Below, piece by piece: positions 50,150 to 62,929 of a DNA stretch of 64,000 nucleotides. A program made the translations under genes and the position numbers. Location of the stretch: the NCBI RefSeq assembly GCF_030867145.1, contig NC_134436.1, positions 5,332,001-5,396,000 on the forward strand, written 5' to 3'. Below the pieces are notes generated by a model. That model was not told the origin of the DNA and did not search any database. It was given only the letters and a program-made list of their open reading frames with translations. How positions within the stretch are numbered: position 1 is the stretch's first letter; each line of letters opens with the position of its first letter. The stretch is from Opisthocomus hoazin (Eukaryota > Chordata > Aves > Opisthocomiformes > Opisthocomidae).

Positions 50150-50841
50150 ACCTGTGGAAATGTTCTAAGGATTAATATCAAAACACTTCATGGAGTGAAC
50201 TGTAGCTCTTATTCTAATTGCCAACAATTTGAAATGATCTTTCCCTATAGGCTGGACATTTGAAATTATTCAGTGGTGGCATTCTTGGCGATATCAGAAG
50301 CTGATAATACTCCCTGCAACAGAAACTGAGCTGTCTGGACGATTAGCCTGGACCAGCTTATCTGTTCCTGTGAAAAGCGGAGTAGCAGAGTCCTGCTTCT
50401 GGAGCAGTTAATAGCCTGGTGTGAGATAGTACGAGGTTGTTACTTACTCTGTGCTCTCAATAATTTTATCCGTTGCAGTTTTACATGACTCCCACCAGCT
50501 CCCTAGGGAGACTTTTCAGTGAACAGTGAGGTTTCCCTCGCAGCAAGGATTTTTTTTCCTGCTTTTCATCCTCGTTTTTTACTTTGCGTGATGTTGAGCC
50601 ACTCGTGCTAGTTGATCTGCCACACCTCTGCCGTTCCATGCTGCACTTGCGACGTAGGTGGTGATTAAATCACTGCCTCGTTGTTCTAAAAGACTCGGAG
50701 GATACCGGGAATGGGTGGAGGAAAGGATGCTTGCATTTTTATTGTGTGGGTAGTTTGGTGTGTTTTCCCCATGTCCTATTTTGGAAATAGCTGAACTATT
50801 TTAGCTGAAATCTTCTCCAAGTCTGAAATAAGTGCATTTAA

Positions 50842-50903
50842 GAAAAAACAAAAAAAACAAAAAAAAACCAAAAAAAACCACAAAAAAACCAAAAAAACCC
50901 CAA
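50842..50903 (+). repeat. A-rich tract, A7-8 runs punctuated by C or CC
   Basis: About 60 bases consist of seven runs of A (mostly seven or eight long) separated by single or double C. A second tract of the same style lies at 58822-58886. It may be a degenerated poly-A tail of a lost retrocopy or a simple-sequence expansion. Confidence 0.85.
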
Positions 50904-51308
50904 CACTTGAGGCGTTCCACTCAGGTAGAAAATTTCAGCTGAAAAAGTTAAAAGGTTGACATATTTTTAGGCAAGGGAAAACAGGGTCTTAGAACGTTAC
51001 ACAACCCTAATAATAGTCAGGGCTCCTGGCTCTGAGTGTAATACAGGTGAGGCGCTGCGAAAGCCTGTTTTAAACCTGCAGCCTGCACTGGAATAGGAAA
51101 TAAGCTGCGTTGCTTTGTTCAGCACAAATGTCATGGTAGTTATGCATGTTTAACCTTTAATATACTTTAAATCTAAATTTAACCATGTGGAAAGAATCTC
51201 GGATGTCAAAAAAAAAAAATCTGCTGGCGAGGGAAAAAATTTTGTATTCTCAGCCAGCACTAAATTACCCAGATGCAATTGCTAATGAGCTGAATCTCTT
51301 CTATCCAG

Positions 51309-51447
51309 AAGGAGTTTGCCCTTACAAAAATAGAAGAGAGCGACATAAAAGATGACAGCGGGAAAGAGCCGGTAACAGAAGATGATGCTGATCCTGAAGA
51401 CCTGGAAGTGTTTTACCCCACACATCAGTGGCAAACCATCCGTCCAG
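51309..51447 (+). CDS. SIL1: SIL1 exon 3: conserved N-terminal region
   Basis: The exon lies between the acceptor CTTCTATCCAG (ending 51308) and the donor CCAG|GTAACA (GT at 51448-51449), and joins exon 2 in phase 0. Its 139 nt encode residues 36-81 plus the first base of the next codon. The frame opens with KEFALTKIEESD, passes through an acidic stretch (TEDDADPEDLE) and ends VFYPTHQWQTIRP. From memory of the family, human SIL1 has KEFALTN at the same exon border, an equally variable acidic linker and LEVFHPTHEWQALQPG at the end, so the identity is clear. This region precedes the armadillo-repeat domain that clasps BiP. The split glycine codon at the 3' border also agrees with the human junction. 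Confidence 0.93.
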
Positions 51448-54129
51448 GTAACATGCTGATGACTAATTATAGCATCCTCTGAAACCCGGCCTGACAGCAC
51501 TGACAGAAGCCTTGTGGAAACTCGGAATACCTGTTTGTTCCCATGACAATGTATTCTTTTGCTGGTGTTCAGATAAAGAGGTGTGGACCCAATGACCGAG
51601 GGCAGGGACAGGAGACCATCGCCAGACTGGCTGGCAATGGGAGTGGTTGCTAAAGTGCTTTCAGTTCACTGGAGCAGGTCGAGTGGGCTGCCAGTCACAT
51701 TGCAGGTGGTGATGTGTCTCTGTCACTAGCTCAGAAGCCCTTTCTCTCTTTGCACGCTTGTCAAGGGACAGATTTTATAACATTTGTTGGCACGTGGTAT
51801 CCCAGGTCTGCTGTGCTCCGGTGTGGGCTGGGGAAATGCTGCTCAGTGGCAATCTGATTAAGGATCATCAATGTAACACTAAGCAGCTTTTTAACAATGG
51901 GTTTTCTGTTCCTTGGCTGTTTGAAATGCAGCTTTTATCGCTATCTGTACATCCCACAAAAAAAATCTCTTCCCTTTTTTTTTGCTTTGGTGTCTTTTAT
52001 TAGACATCTATGGGACAAGCACGGTGGGAAAATGCCAACTGAGCAGGCTGGCTTCGCTGCAAAAACCTGTGTGCTGGGGAGGGCTCTGGAGAGGATAAGC
52101 CCATTTAAACATACACAGACACACAGATGCATGTGTGCACACATTTCAGCAGTTAGGATGATCAGTAAGCCTGGCTCTGGGGTCTTGGATGAGGTATTTA
52201 ATCCACTTGTGCTTTGGTGTCCTCATGTATATGCAGGTGTAATACCTTCCCACCTCAGAAGGGTGAACTAAGTAGTAATTAATTTTTATAAAGTGCTCTG
52301 AATTTAAAAGAGCTTTATCCTGTGCTCAGTATTATCATTGAATGAATAAATATGGGATCCATTTGTCTTGAAATTTCTGCCAGATATAGCAGAATGACTT
52401 TTCCAAATGTAAATCTTTGTATAACATAAATGTCTAGCAAAAGCCCCTAAATTTCACAAAGCTGCTGTACATACTTATATTCCATTTTTGTACCATTATG
52501 TATGGAAGGCGTGTGGTGTCCCTGCTTAGTATTCAGACTGGCAGATCCCACCACCCTTATTGAAGCAGAATATGTATATACTTGGAGTCATTATAAACGC
52601 CGTTGACGGTTCTGTTCAGAAGCACCTTCTGCATTGCCCAGGTGTCTTATTCCGCTTTGTGTTTGTAGCAGTTCCACGCTGGGCATGTGCAGCGAAGGGC
52701 TTGTGGAAGTAGGGAGCTTGTCAGCGCTCACAGCGTGCTGTAGAGAAGAATTTCAATTACTGTTGTAAAAGGCTTAAACGGGGGCCTGCCTCATCGTCTG
52801 GTCACTATAGATCCTCATTTCAGATGTGTGTGCAGGTTTGGGTTGAAACGTGTCAGAAAGAGGAGTCTTCCTTAGTCTCCCACCACCATCATGGGTTTCT
52901 GTCTCCTGTGGGCTTCTCTGAAGTGAGATCGTGTGCGTGGGCTGTGTGACACGCGCTATTAGCATGTGTGTTACCCAGCAAGGCTGGGGAACCTGCTGCC
53001 TGCACCAGCCCATCCCTGCGGCCTCTGGTTTCCCCCTCCTGGCACTGGTCTGTGCTGGGAGGGTGTTGACCCCCAGGACGACGGAAGCGGGCAGCGTGGC
53101 TGCGCGAGGGATGGGCCTTTCGGTCCTTTAGCAGAGGCGCACGTGCTGGCAGCGTGGCTAATCTGGTGCTGCTGCATCTGCCGATGTCTTCTGCTGTGAC
53201 TTTGCTCGCTTGCAGCCGAGCCGAGCCCTGGCTGGGCTGGCTGCCATGTGCTCAGCACAGACCAGAGTGAACCACAGCACCGTGCTCAGAAGCTTGCTTT
53301 TCTGCTGCCCGCCTCTCTGGGATGCCCCCACGCTGCCTTCCATCGTATCCCTGCAGCAAACAGGGCCAGTCTCTCCTGGGGAAGCAGATGCTCGGATTTG
53401 TTCAGTTCTGAGTAGGGGAAGGGAGCTCAGAGTTGTGTTTGTCCCCGTCACACTCCTGTCTCATCTTGTTCCTGTTCTGAGCTCAACACAGGGTTTTTAT
53501 ACTTCTGTCCGGACCCACTGTTGCTCATCTTTTATACATGTATTTCTGGTTTTACTCTGCTGTTTTTCTAGTTCCCTGTTGCTAATTGCATCAAACCATG
53601 TTTCCGCCAAGACTGCAGCAGTGTCATCAACCTGTAACCTGTCAAATCCCACCACCAAATTCAGTTGCTACTGTATATGCAATGCTGCTTTGTGTGGTTT
53701 TCCCCTCGCTGCCTGCGATGTGAGCTGGATTTTGATCAAGTGCTTTCTTACACTTTGAGCTCACTTCAACCTGCTGGAGGTAGCTGGATGCAAACGCAGG
53801 GAGACAGTTACCCTAAGAGCTCTGCTGCCTGTAATCTGGAAGCAAGGAGATCAGTTGTCTCTTCTGCCAGCCAGCTGGGAAGCTGATGGGCTGTAGGAAG
53901 GTTGGTGAAACTTCACAAAGTCCTTTAACACTTTGTTAAGCATTGCTTCTTTCTTCACTTGGCACTAAATAATGCACCAGGCATGGCTGGGTTACACAGG
54001 AAGGATACGTGCGCCTTAGAAAGTCTCCCAGCGCCTCCATTGTTTTACTTTTTTTGGTATCATCTGAGGAAATGAAGAAGACATCAGCAGGACTTTTCAC
54101 TTTGTTCTTGATTGGTGTCTGTAGGAGCT

Positions 54130-55332
54130 TTCAGGCTGCTTGGGTTTTTATGCCCTGCCTAGTGGATGAGGGAAAGGCAGTGGATGTTGTCTACCTGGAC
54201 TTTAGTAAGGCCTGTGACACTGTTCCCCACAGCATCCTCCTGGAGAGACTGGCTGCTCATGGTTTGGATGGGTGTATGCTTCGCTGGGTGAAAAACTAGC
54301 TGAATGGCCGAGCACAGAGAGTTGTGGTGAACACAGTTAAAGCCAGTTGGTGGCCGGTCACGAGCGATGTTCCCCAGGGCTCAGTTTTGGGGCCAGTCTT
54401 GTTTAACTTCTTTATCAATGATCTGGATGAGGGAATTGAGTGCTCCCTCAGTAAGTTTGCAGATGACACCAAGCTCGGTGGGAGTGTCAATCTGCTTGAG
54501 GGTAGGAAGGCTCTGCAGAGGGATCTGAACAGGCTGGATCGACAGGCTGAGGTCAGCTGTATGAGGTTCAACAAGGCCAAGTGCCAGGTCCTGCACTTGG
54601 GTCACAACAACCCCATGCAACGCTGCAGGCTTGGGGTGGAGTGGCTGGAAAGCTGCCCAGTGGAAAAGGACCTTGGGGTGCTGGTCGACAGCCGGCTGAA
54701 CATGAGCCAGCAGTGTGCCCAGGTGGCCAAGAAGGCCAAGGGCATCCTGGCTTGCATCAGGAATAGTGTGGCCAGCAGGAGTAGGGCAGGGATCGTCCCG
54801 CTGTCCTTGGCACTGGTGAGGCCGCACCTCGAGTGCTGTGTTCAGTTTTGGGCCTGTCACTACAAGAAGGACATTGAGGGGCTGGAGCGTGTCTAGAGAA
54901 GGGCAACGAGGCTGGTGAAGGGTTTGGAGAAGTCGTCTTATGCTGAGCGGCTGAGGGAGCTGGGGCTGTTCAGTCTGGAGAAGAGGAGGCTGAGGGGATG
55001 ACCTTATTGTTCTCTACAACTACCTGAAAGGAGGTTGTAGTGAGGTTTTGGTGTTTTCTCCCAGGTAACTAGTGATAGGACAAGAGGCAATGGCCTCAAG
55101 TTGCATCAGGGAGGTTTAGATTGGATGTTAGGAAAAATTTCTTTACTGAAAGAGTGGTCAGGCATTGGCACAGGCTGCCCAGGAAAGTGGTGGAGTCCCG
55201 ATCCCTGGAGGTGCTCAAAAAATGTGTAGATGTGGCACTTTGGGACATGGTTTAGCAGGCATGGTGGTGTTGAGTTGGCAGTTCGTCTTGAAGAGCTTAG
55301 AGGTCTTTTCCAACCTTAATGATTCTATGATT
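54130..55332 (+). mobile_element. CR1 LINE fragment with part of reverse transcriptase, ATTCTATG type
   Basis: A 1.2 kb, 5'-truncated CR1 copy carries the C-terminal half of the ORF2 reverse transcriptase and the 3' UTR. Visible reverse transcriptase blocks are [33 protein letters not shown] and the catalytic block [10 protein letters not shown], with F-A-D-D in place of the usual Y-A-D-D. Later blocks are [21 protein letters not shown] and [10 protein letters not shown]. The frame is broken by TAG stops at 54297-54299 and 54894-54896 and shifts near 55000, so it is a dead copy. It ends near 55332 with only about one ATTCTATG unit left. Orientation is sense with respect to SIL1. Confidence 0.96.
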
Positions 55333-57558
55333 AATGAGTGGGATTGCAATGTCCTCCGAATGGATGTTCACACCTGATCACTTCTCATGGTCAGGTAATG
55401 GTTCCACCACAGACACAAATTTTTTTTGAAGTTGTGCTTCCTGTGATGTCTTTTTGCTTTCTGAATGCACTTTTACCAGGTGATAGTACCCTTGTGGGTT
55501 GGAAGCTCTCTGGAGAAATGTAGCAGAGGTGACTTCCTTTGGTTGCTGCTTATGTTAAGCTCTGCCAAGTGCGTGGAGATGACTCTGGGAGCACACAGAA
55601 ACACCCTGCCGCTTTGCAAGGTGATCTCGCCTGATGGTTATGGCACCCAGAGGCTGATCCGAAGTCTTTAGGATGGCAGAGATGAATGGGAGGCTTGGAC
55701 GGTGTTGATGGTCTTCTCCGTCAGTTTGACAGTTTTCTTGGGGGTTCTGTATATAAAAGCATTTCTTCCACGTTTCCAGGTGACCTCAAATCTGCTGTGC
55801 AGCATCCTAGAGCACATGAATGTTTCACTTCCTGGGAATTATGTACTTCTGTTATTTGGGCACCTTGTTTCCCTCTGTCCTGTTGAGTATTCCTGATTAT
55901 GATTGGAAGTTGGATTGCTCTGACCATTTAATCACATCACTGAGCAGCAGACTTTCCACCCAGCATAGGGTCGGCAGTGGCTTCTCTGAGAAGACATTGG
56001 TTTGAAGATTGAGGAGAAAGGGTGTAAGAGACAAGAGTTTAGCTAGGAAAGAAAAAGGGGGTTAATCATCATCTCCTTAGCAGCAGCCAGCGCTGCGGGG
56101 AGCCTGGGCTGTGCAGTGCCTCTGCAGATGGGCTCTGTCTACCTCCATGGCAGCAGCACTTCCCTGCTCCCTGACGTGGCAGAAACTCACTGGCAGGTTT
56201 CTTCAGCTGGCAGTTTGAAGTTGTGAGTTAATGTGTCCGTTTCCAAACGCAGATGGACCAAGTGAAAGCCTCATCTCCTGGAAATATCTAAATATTTTCA
56301 GTCTCCTCTGCACGCTTTCCATTTGAGAGGAGCCAACAGTGGGGCACGGAAGGGCTTCCTTTGGTCCGGAGCAGCTTGCAGACTGGAGAAACGGAGCAAA
56401 ACCTTGCATTGGCGATTGAAATGTTGCGGCATGGGATTCCCTCAGGTCTGGATAGCATGTCTCCTTATCTAGCAGGGCAGAGCGTGGCTACAGCTCAGCT
56501 GGCCTGTACCTTTAGCTGTGGTTGAAGTTCCGCCTTGCAGAGCTCTGTGCCCATAACCTGCAGTTACTCTGTAGCATTTGTACTGTTCAGAGTCATTTTC
56601 CTAAGTGCCTAATTATATTGCAGTTAAAAAATAAGAAGCCATGACTGCTGCTGTTGATCAAACTGCCTGAGCGAAGTTGATGTGAGCATGCTGTTGTTTC
56701 TGCTTCTGCAAAGATGAAACCATCTTATGTTCAGCAGGGAGCTGATGATACATGGCTTAGCATTTAAATATCCGTGGCTGCAGCTTCCAAGGGTCCTCGG
56801 GCTGCTTGCTCTGTCGGTAGCGATCTTTGCTGTTCATACTTGTCTCAGGTCTTCCTCTGTCTCATTTGCTGCACCAACAAGCTTTGGCACCTCTGAAAAC
56901 ACAGTTCTCAAAGAAGGTGTTCGTATTGGGGAGGTAGTTTCAGGAGCTGCTTTGAAGGACCTGCTGTGGTCCTCAGGGCTGAGGATGGGTGAATAACTCT
57001 GTCCAGTTTCATTGCCTATGTTTGTCTCACAAGAGATTTCAGCGGCCGAATGAGTCGGCAGTGCTCTAAGCTGAGAAGAGGTTCTTAAAGCTGGGAGGAG
57101 AAGGTAAGGGGGAGGGATCCCTTTGGCTCAGGAGTCCTGTGCCAGGGCCTGTCCCCCAGCCTGCGTGGGTGACATGGTGGCCAGTGCGGATTTTTCTTAA
57201 ACCTTGTTGGTGGGTGTCTTGCTCCTGCTGTTCACCAAGATGTCCTGAGCTGCACCACCTCCTGCTAATTGCTTTGCTGAATTAATGAGTCTGTCTGAAC
57301 CATTGCTTTCTGGGTGACCTAGACCTAACTCAAACAGTTGTGTGCAGGTCTCTGAAATATTTATGTCATCACGGGCAAGAGAGGGCTGTGAAATATGGTG
57401 TTAAACCACCAGGGTATGCTCGTTTTTGCAAAGCTTGACGTGTGTCATCCAGGAAATAGGAGACTCATCAGATCAGCACAGATTTGCATGAGGAGGGAAG
57501 GCAAATGGGATTTTAAAAACCTGATTTATACCAGATGAAATGCTTCTTTTTCTTTTTC

Positions 57559-57577
57559 TTTTTTTTTTTTTTTTTTT
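57559..57577. repeat. Poly-T run (T19)
   Basis: Nineteen T residues end a T-rich tract that begins near 57546. It is followed by AATAAAATAAG. It lies about 115 bp upstream of the first copy of the 74-nt repeat. Confidence 0.9.
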
Positions 57578-57692
57578 AATAAAATAAGTTGTTACTGATG
57601 TGCAGAGGGAAAAAATCTCAACTGTGGAATTATTATAACCTTCTCTGGCCAGCAGCAGGGAGAGCTGCAGGGTGATTACAGCAGGGAGGAGA

Positions 57693-57766
57693 ACGTTTCT
57701 CGGAGCAGAAGTGCTGTTTAGCCCACGCAGAACTATAGTACCGTACAGCCCGTGGCCAGAATGACC
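57693..57766. repeat. Unidentified 74-nt dispersed element, copy 1
   Basis: This 74-nt block begins ACGTTTCTCGGAGCAGAAG and ends GGCCAGAATGACC. It recurs at 61332-61405 in the same orientation with five differences, about 93 percent identity, and the similarity stops abruptly on both sides. It does not match CR1, a tRNA promoter pattern or any LTR I recognise. On the minus strand both copies keep an open frame containing LRGLNSTSAPRN, which may be incidental. Confidence 0.8.
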
Positions 57767-58821
57767 AGGCAGTCTCGAGAGCAATTGCAAACGTTCAGTT
57801 CTTGGAGGTGGAGGTATGGCTACTAGTAGCTCTCCCTCTGCCTGTTTTCCATCTGACCTCTCGTATGTGAGGCTTTTGTTATCTTAAATGTATCTCGTGC
57901 CCGCCCTTCTGTTTATTACCATGTGCCTTCATGCCCTCCTCTCTCAGCTTCCCCATCCTCATGGGCTTTCCTCGAGTTCTCATCTTTGCATCACGGGATG
58001 CGTGGTCTCTCTAGCACTGGCTTGTGCTTAACTCCTCCTCGCACTGGAAGTCTTCTGGGGCAAAAGTACCAGGGCTGAAGCTGCACGTGCTGCTTCTGGC
58101 TCTGGTGTGGGGCACTGGGGGCCAGACATGTAAAACAGAGCAGATTCTCCGTGCCTGACTCCTGGTGCGTGTAAGGGGGATAACAGCATTTCCCTGCCTG
58201 TTGTTGATGAGAGGGGCAGGGTTGGGACTGCTCGAGACATGCTCGGAGAGCGTGCAGGCAGGAGGTATCTCAAAGCTCTATTTGAGTAGGGCATGTCTGA
58301 AGGATGCTAGCTTTGGCACATGGAGGTGTTGCCTGTACCAGTGTCTTTCCCTCCGGCTCAGCTGTGCAGATGAGGGCAGTGCTGTTACCTGTCTGCAGCC
58401 TTGCTCTGCGTTATCCGCTTGGATTTTCTTCACTGGCAGGTTCCCTAGCTGGGAAGTCAGAGGGTGCCCACCGGGGATGCGCACCTGATCCTTGTCAAGC
58501 CGTCTGTTTGCTCTGCAGACAAGGGCAGTGCAGCGCTGCACGCTGAGCAGGACGGCTTCCCAGTGCGAGGAGCTGCCGGGAGCTGCCGCCAGCATCCCGG
58601 CGAGATGCCGGTGTCGGTCATGCTGGGAGCATCTAGCATCGGACCCGTGTAGTCGAAGCACTCGTGAAACAGTTGTGAATGTCAGTGGGCTGGGCCCTTG
58701 GGCACAACATTGACCCTTTCCAGGAGAGGACAGAGCTGCAGAGCCTTTGTCGTTCATACTAAGAAATGGGAGACTGTAGCAAATAACAGAAATTTATAGG
58801 CCAGTAACTGAACATGCAAGT

Positions 58822-58886
58822 TAAAAAAAAAACCACAACAAAAAAAAACAAACAAAAAAAACCCAGCAAAAAAACCCCAACAAAAA
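58822..58886 (+). repeat. A-rich tract punctuated by C
   Basis: This stretch of about 65 bases has A runs of three to ten separated by C, CC or CCCAGC. It resembles the tract at 50842-50903. Confidence 0.85.
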
Positions 58887-61331
58887 TCTCCCACATTATA
58901 AAAAACACTCTCCTCCTCTAATTTGGGAAATGTAGTAATGCAGTTTTGGTTATGTATTTCATAGCGTGTTGTAAATGCAGTATATATATTTAACTTTTGA
59001 TAATGTGAGACTTCAGAACTGTGTAGCTCCTGGTACTAAATCATTCCTGGGGGTTTGGGCAGAAATGACCTGTTGTGTGTCAGTGCACTTAACGTGTAGG
59101 TTTTAATTAAGTGGAATCACAGGGGTTGGTGGCTGTGCCCGTCCCTCGGTGCAGTGGGACAGGTGGGAAGGTGCCGCTCGGTGGGACATGTTCACCTCAG
59201 CCAGGCACTGGTCCTGGTCTGACTGGCAGGGTTGTTCCCTGTGTTTCCTACCTGCTTCTCCATCACCTGGGAAGTTCTGCAGTCATCGTTTTTCCAGCAC
59301 GTCCCTGACAGTGTCACATTGAGCATTTGTGAAATGGACTGGGAGCCAGAGCTTTTTCTTCCCCTCCCCCAAAACCCAGGTAAAACTTGCGTTGTTTTCT
59401 GTCACTTCAAGAACTGCCAGTATGCTGGAAGCAGTAGTGTTGGTGAGGAAAAACTCTGAATTTACTGCTTGGATTGCTCAATGTTAGGGGCAGAGTGGGG
59501 CTGAGATGGGTTTTCAGTGTGTCGGGGTGAATACTGTCCCTTACTGGCTGCGATGTTACTGGTTTCATTAAACAAGCTGGTTATGAAAGTCTTCTGTGGT
59601 GATGCGTGTACTGCCAAAACCTAATTATGCTTCTGAGCAGCCGAGATAAAAGTTTGCAGCTTCGTTAATGCGTAGCTGTGAGCTTGGATGTTGGGCAAAA
59701 CCAAAACCAGGGTGTAATGGTGTATTTTCACGTGAGATAAGCTGTGCCTCCTGTTAGCTGTGTGCATGACTCCCTGCCCCACAGAGTGTTACAGGTGAGC
59801 TATAAAGGGGTGCTAAACCAGGTGGTGGAGGTGTCTGAGAGTCAGGCGGCGTTTCTTGTGCAGCAGGAGGAAGTTGGGCTGCATTTTTGAAAATATTTTC
59901 AAACTTAGCTTTAATGATGCACTGACTGGTGTTGTTATAATGTAAATGTAGCACTGGTGAAGAGATGAAGTATGTTGGCTATGTAGCAGTAGGCATAAGC
60001 AGTGGGAATCGTTCACATGGTTAAATTTACATTATTTGGAGGGGAAAAAGTGCTTTGAAAGAAGAGACACTGTTTCCCAGAGAGGCGATCTCTCATTCCT
60101 CTCTTTTATCTTTTTTCTGCCAGACCAGAGATGCTGTGAGCATGCGGGCTGCGAAGAGGTGCTTAAATCTGTGCTGGGTGATGAGGAATATCTTGCTATG
60201 GTTTTATGTGCAAGCATGCTCTGTTTTCTATAATAAACATTAATAACCTTCATGTGACTGTTTAGAAGGATGAACCTTGTTAAAGAAGAGGTATTTAATA
60301 ACTGGCCTATTTCTATCTCTGTCTTTATTGAACAGTCTGCACATTTATTTCAAGCTTGTTACAGTGCTTTGGAAGAAAAATGTTTTCCTTCCACATTTTG
60401 GGAGTGCATACAGCCTTGGTTATCTTGAATTTCCAATCAGAGTATCTTCCCTCTTCCTTCCAGAGCAAGCAATCCAGACCAGGACCCTAGCTCCAACATT
60501 TTCACCCGGTGTTATGGGAAGGTGTTTTTCAAAAAGTGTGACGTGGGTTCCAGAGTCACTTAAATGGTTCTGAAGGTTTGACTGGAGATATTCAGAGCAA
60601 CTCCCTTACGCTTCAAAGGCATGATGTGGTTTTGTGAGACGAGCCTTCCGAGCATTGCAACGCGTGCTTGCTTAGCCGTGGGTTGGACCTTCCTGCCCAT
60701 GAAACCCTGGAGGTTGCTTCATGGCCAGGAAAGCATTGAATTCCCCCCAAAGCACCATCGTGGATGCTGGGGTCAGACAAACCATCCAGCGCTCGCTGCA
60801 GCCGTTCAGTGGAGAGGCTGCTGCTGCACGCTGTGAGCTCCGCGCTGCGAGGGAAGCCTCCCTGAGCAGAGCTCAGAGCCTCCTGATCGCCTTCAGAAGC
60901 CCTCCTTTGCTCTCCTTCGGTGACAGAAGGCTCCCAGAGCAATTATTTTCCTGGTTTGGGAATGATTTTCCCAAGCTGTGGTGTGATGGCAGAGCAGTGG
61001 AGCTCGCGGGGCTGCGGCGCGTTTGACCACGTGCTCGTGGGGAGGTTGGCAGTTGGCTGTACAGATCAGGGTTCCTGCAGGGCTGATTCTTTGTCCACAT
61101 TTGGGATTTTATTATATAATTTCATAAATTAATCTCTGACCTATTGACATAATGCAGACATTGTGTTTTCAGACCACTCTTCCGTGTTTTATCTCTCTTG
61201 CCGGCCGAGTTGGCCGTGATGGAGGCAGGTGGTCTGCCTTGTCCCTGAGCTGGTGCACTCTGTTCCCAGTGCCTGGCACCTTGTCCCTTTAGCATCCCTG
61301 GCTCCCTGTCCGGACTGCCTGCCTTCACCGC

Positions 61332-61405
61332 ATGTTTCTCGGAGCAGAAGTGCTGTTTAGCCCACGCAGAACTGTAGTACTGTACAGCCTGTGGCCAGAA
61401 CGACC
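61332..61405. repeat. Unidentified 74-nt dispersed element, copy 2
   Basis: This copy begins ATGTTTCTCGGAGCAGAAG and ends GGCCAGAACGACC. It differs from copy 1 at five positions (all transitions). The flanks of the two copies show no similarity, so a simple long duplication of the surrounding intron is not the source. Confidence 0.8.
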
Positions 61406-62929
61406 GTTCCTGAACCCTTTCCCGACACACATGTGGCCGTATGCTCTGGAGCTTGTGGTCCCTGGCGAGCGTCTGACGGCTGTTACAAAAGCACCTGGCT
61501 CTGGGAGCGAAACCCTCCTTGTCTTTGGCATTCAGTCTAGATCATGTACATCACTAAAACACAGTTGCACAGCATTCTCTTTCTTTAGAATTGGGAAGAA
61601 AGCATTTTTCCCCACCACCTTGCTCTAGCCTTTACTTCCTGCAGTCTCCCCCATGGGCTGTGCGCTAAGACCCCACTTACTAAAATTACTACAGAAATGA
61701 TTTTAGGTGGGTGAGCACAAAGTCAGGATTTTTTTGAGGCGGTCTACATAGTGTAGTGGCTCCTCTGAGGAATATTTCATCTTGGTCCTTCACACTTCAT
61801 GCCTCAAATTAGTGATTTTACTCGAATGTGGCTGCAGCTATTTTTATTTATTTTTTAGTTTTTCCATGTATTTATTTATAGGGTCACACTAGCAACAGAT
61901 CCTCTTTTTCCACTCACCCTTTTCAGAGCCGTGCTCTGCCTCCTCCATTCTGGCTTAAAAGCACCTTGCTCTTGTGTGGATAACTCTGAATATCCATCAC
62001 GCAGTCCTGATTTAGTGAGACTTTTTCTCTGATCTCTGCCCTCCATTCATTTTAGAATCTGCAGTGAATTTGGGATGTAAATTAAAAAAGCTATTTGGTA
62101 TTTCTTCAGATCTAGAAGCTTGTTTTGCATTTGTTCGTACTTGAATGCACACTGAAACAAATGTCTCCGCTTTACTGAAACAGCTTCTGTTAGCATCTCA
62201 GGGAAGCTTGTGAGTTTAAAAAATAAATATGACTCTGTTTTTCCAGCTCTGCTTTACCAGCAGAAGCTTGGGAAAGAAATGCAATCTCCTTGGGTCTGTC
62301 TTGATGTTTTGTAGAACTAATTCCCATTTATTGCAAGAACTCTTACAACACTATATTCAAGTTTAATGTTTTATTATGTGTTTACATTTTGGAAGGAGTG
62401 AGTATGGTGGTGCTGGAAATTCTAATTAAGGATAACATTTCTGATTTGAAAGATCTTTCTTTAGTCCAGAGATTCTTTCTCCTCCCTCCTGATTTTCTGC
62501 CTGCTCCTTAAGACTGCAGGAAGTTTTGCTTGGGTCATTCACTTGCAACAGGATGTTATCTGAATACCGAATTAATGTATGCAGTCTGTCACTTGGTATT
62601 TCTTCTGTTCTTCTGCTGGAGATCTCCCAGGGTTGCAAAGACCTTGCAAGCGGCAATGGCAATAACAGGGATGTGCCTATGATCCTGCGAGGTAAAAAAA
62701 GAAACATTAAGCTACACGTCTCTCCCGTCACTGCAGGGTGTGAATAAATAGAACTAATCAACAATTTACATTTTAACCCCAGACCAGGGTTTATTTTTAG
62801 GATTTGTCATTCAGCTTAAGCAAAACCTTTCCATTTCTGTCTGGTAGTGTTTTTAAAAGCGCCTTGAAGTTATCACCGAGACTGTATTTTAAGATGCATT
62901 TACATTTTGATATAATCTGCTGCTTTTCT

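Larger units (their letters stand above)
48056..51308 (+). other. SIL1: SIL1 intron 2
   Basis: This 3.25 kb phase-0 intron runs from GTAAGTGTTG to CTTCTATCCAG. It contains a T16 run at 50134-50149 and an interrupted A-rich tract at 50842-50903. No gene or recognisable retroelement body is seen. Confidence 0.85.

Noticed and set aside
53210-53758. 182-codon plus-strand open frame with a hydrophobic segment
   Set aside because: Lies inside SIL1 intron 3, lacks any family signature or splice context and has no Kozak or conservation support.
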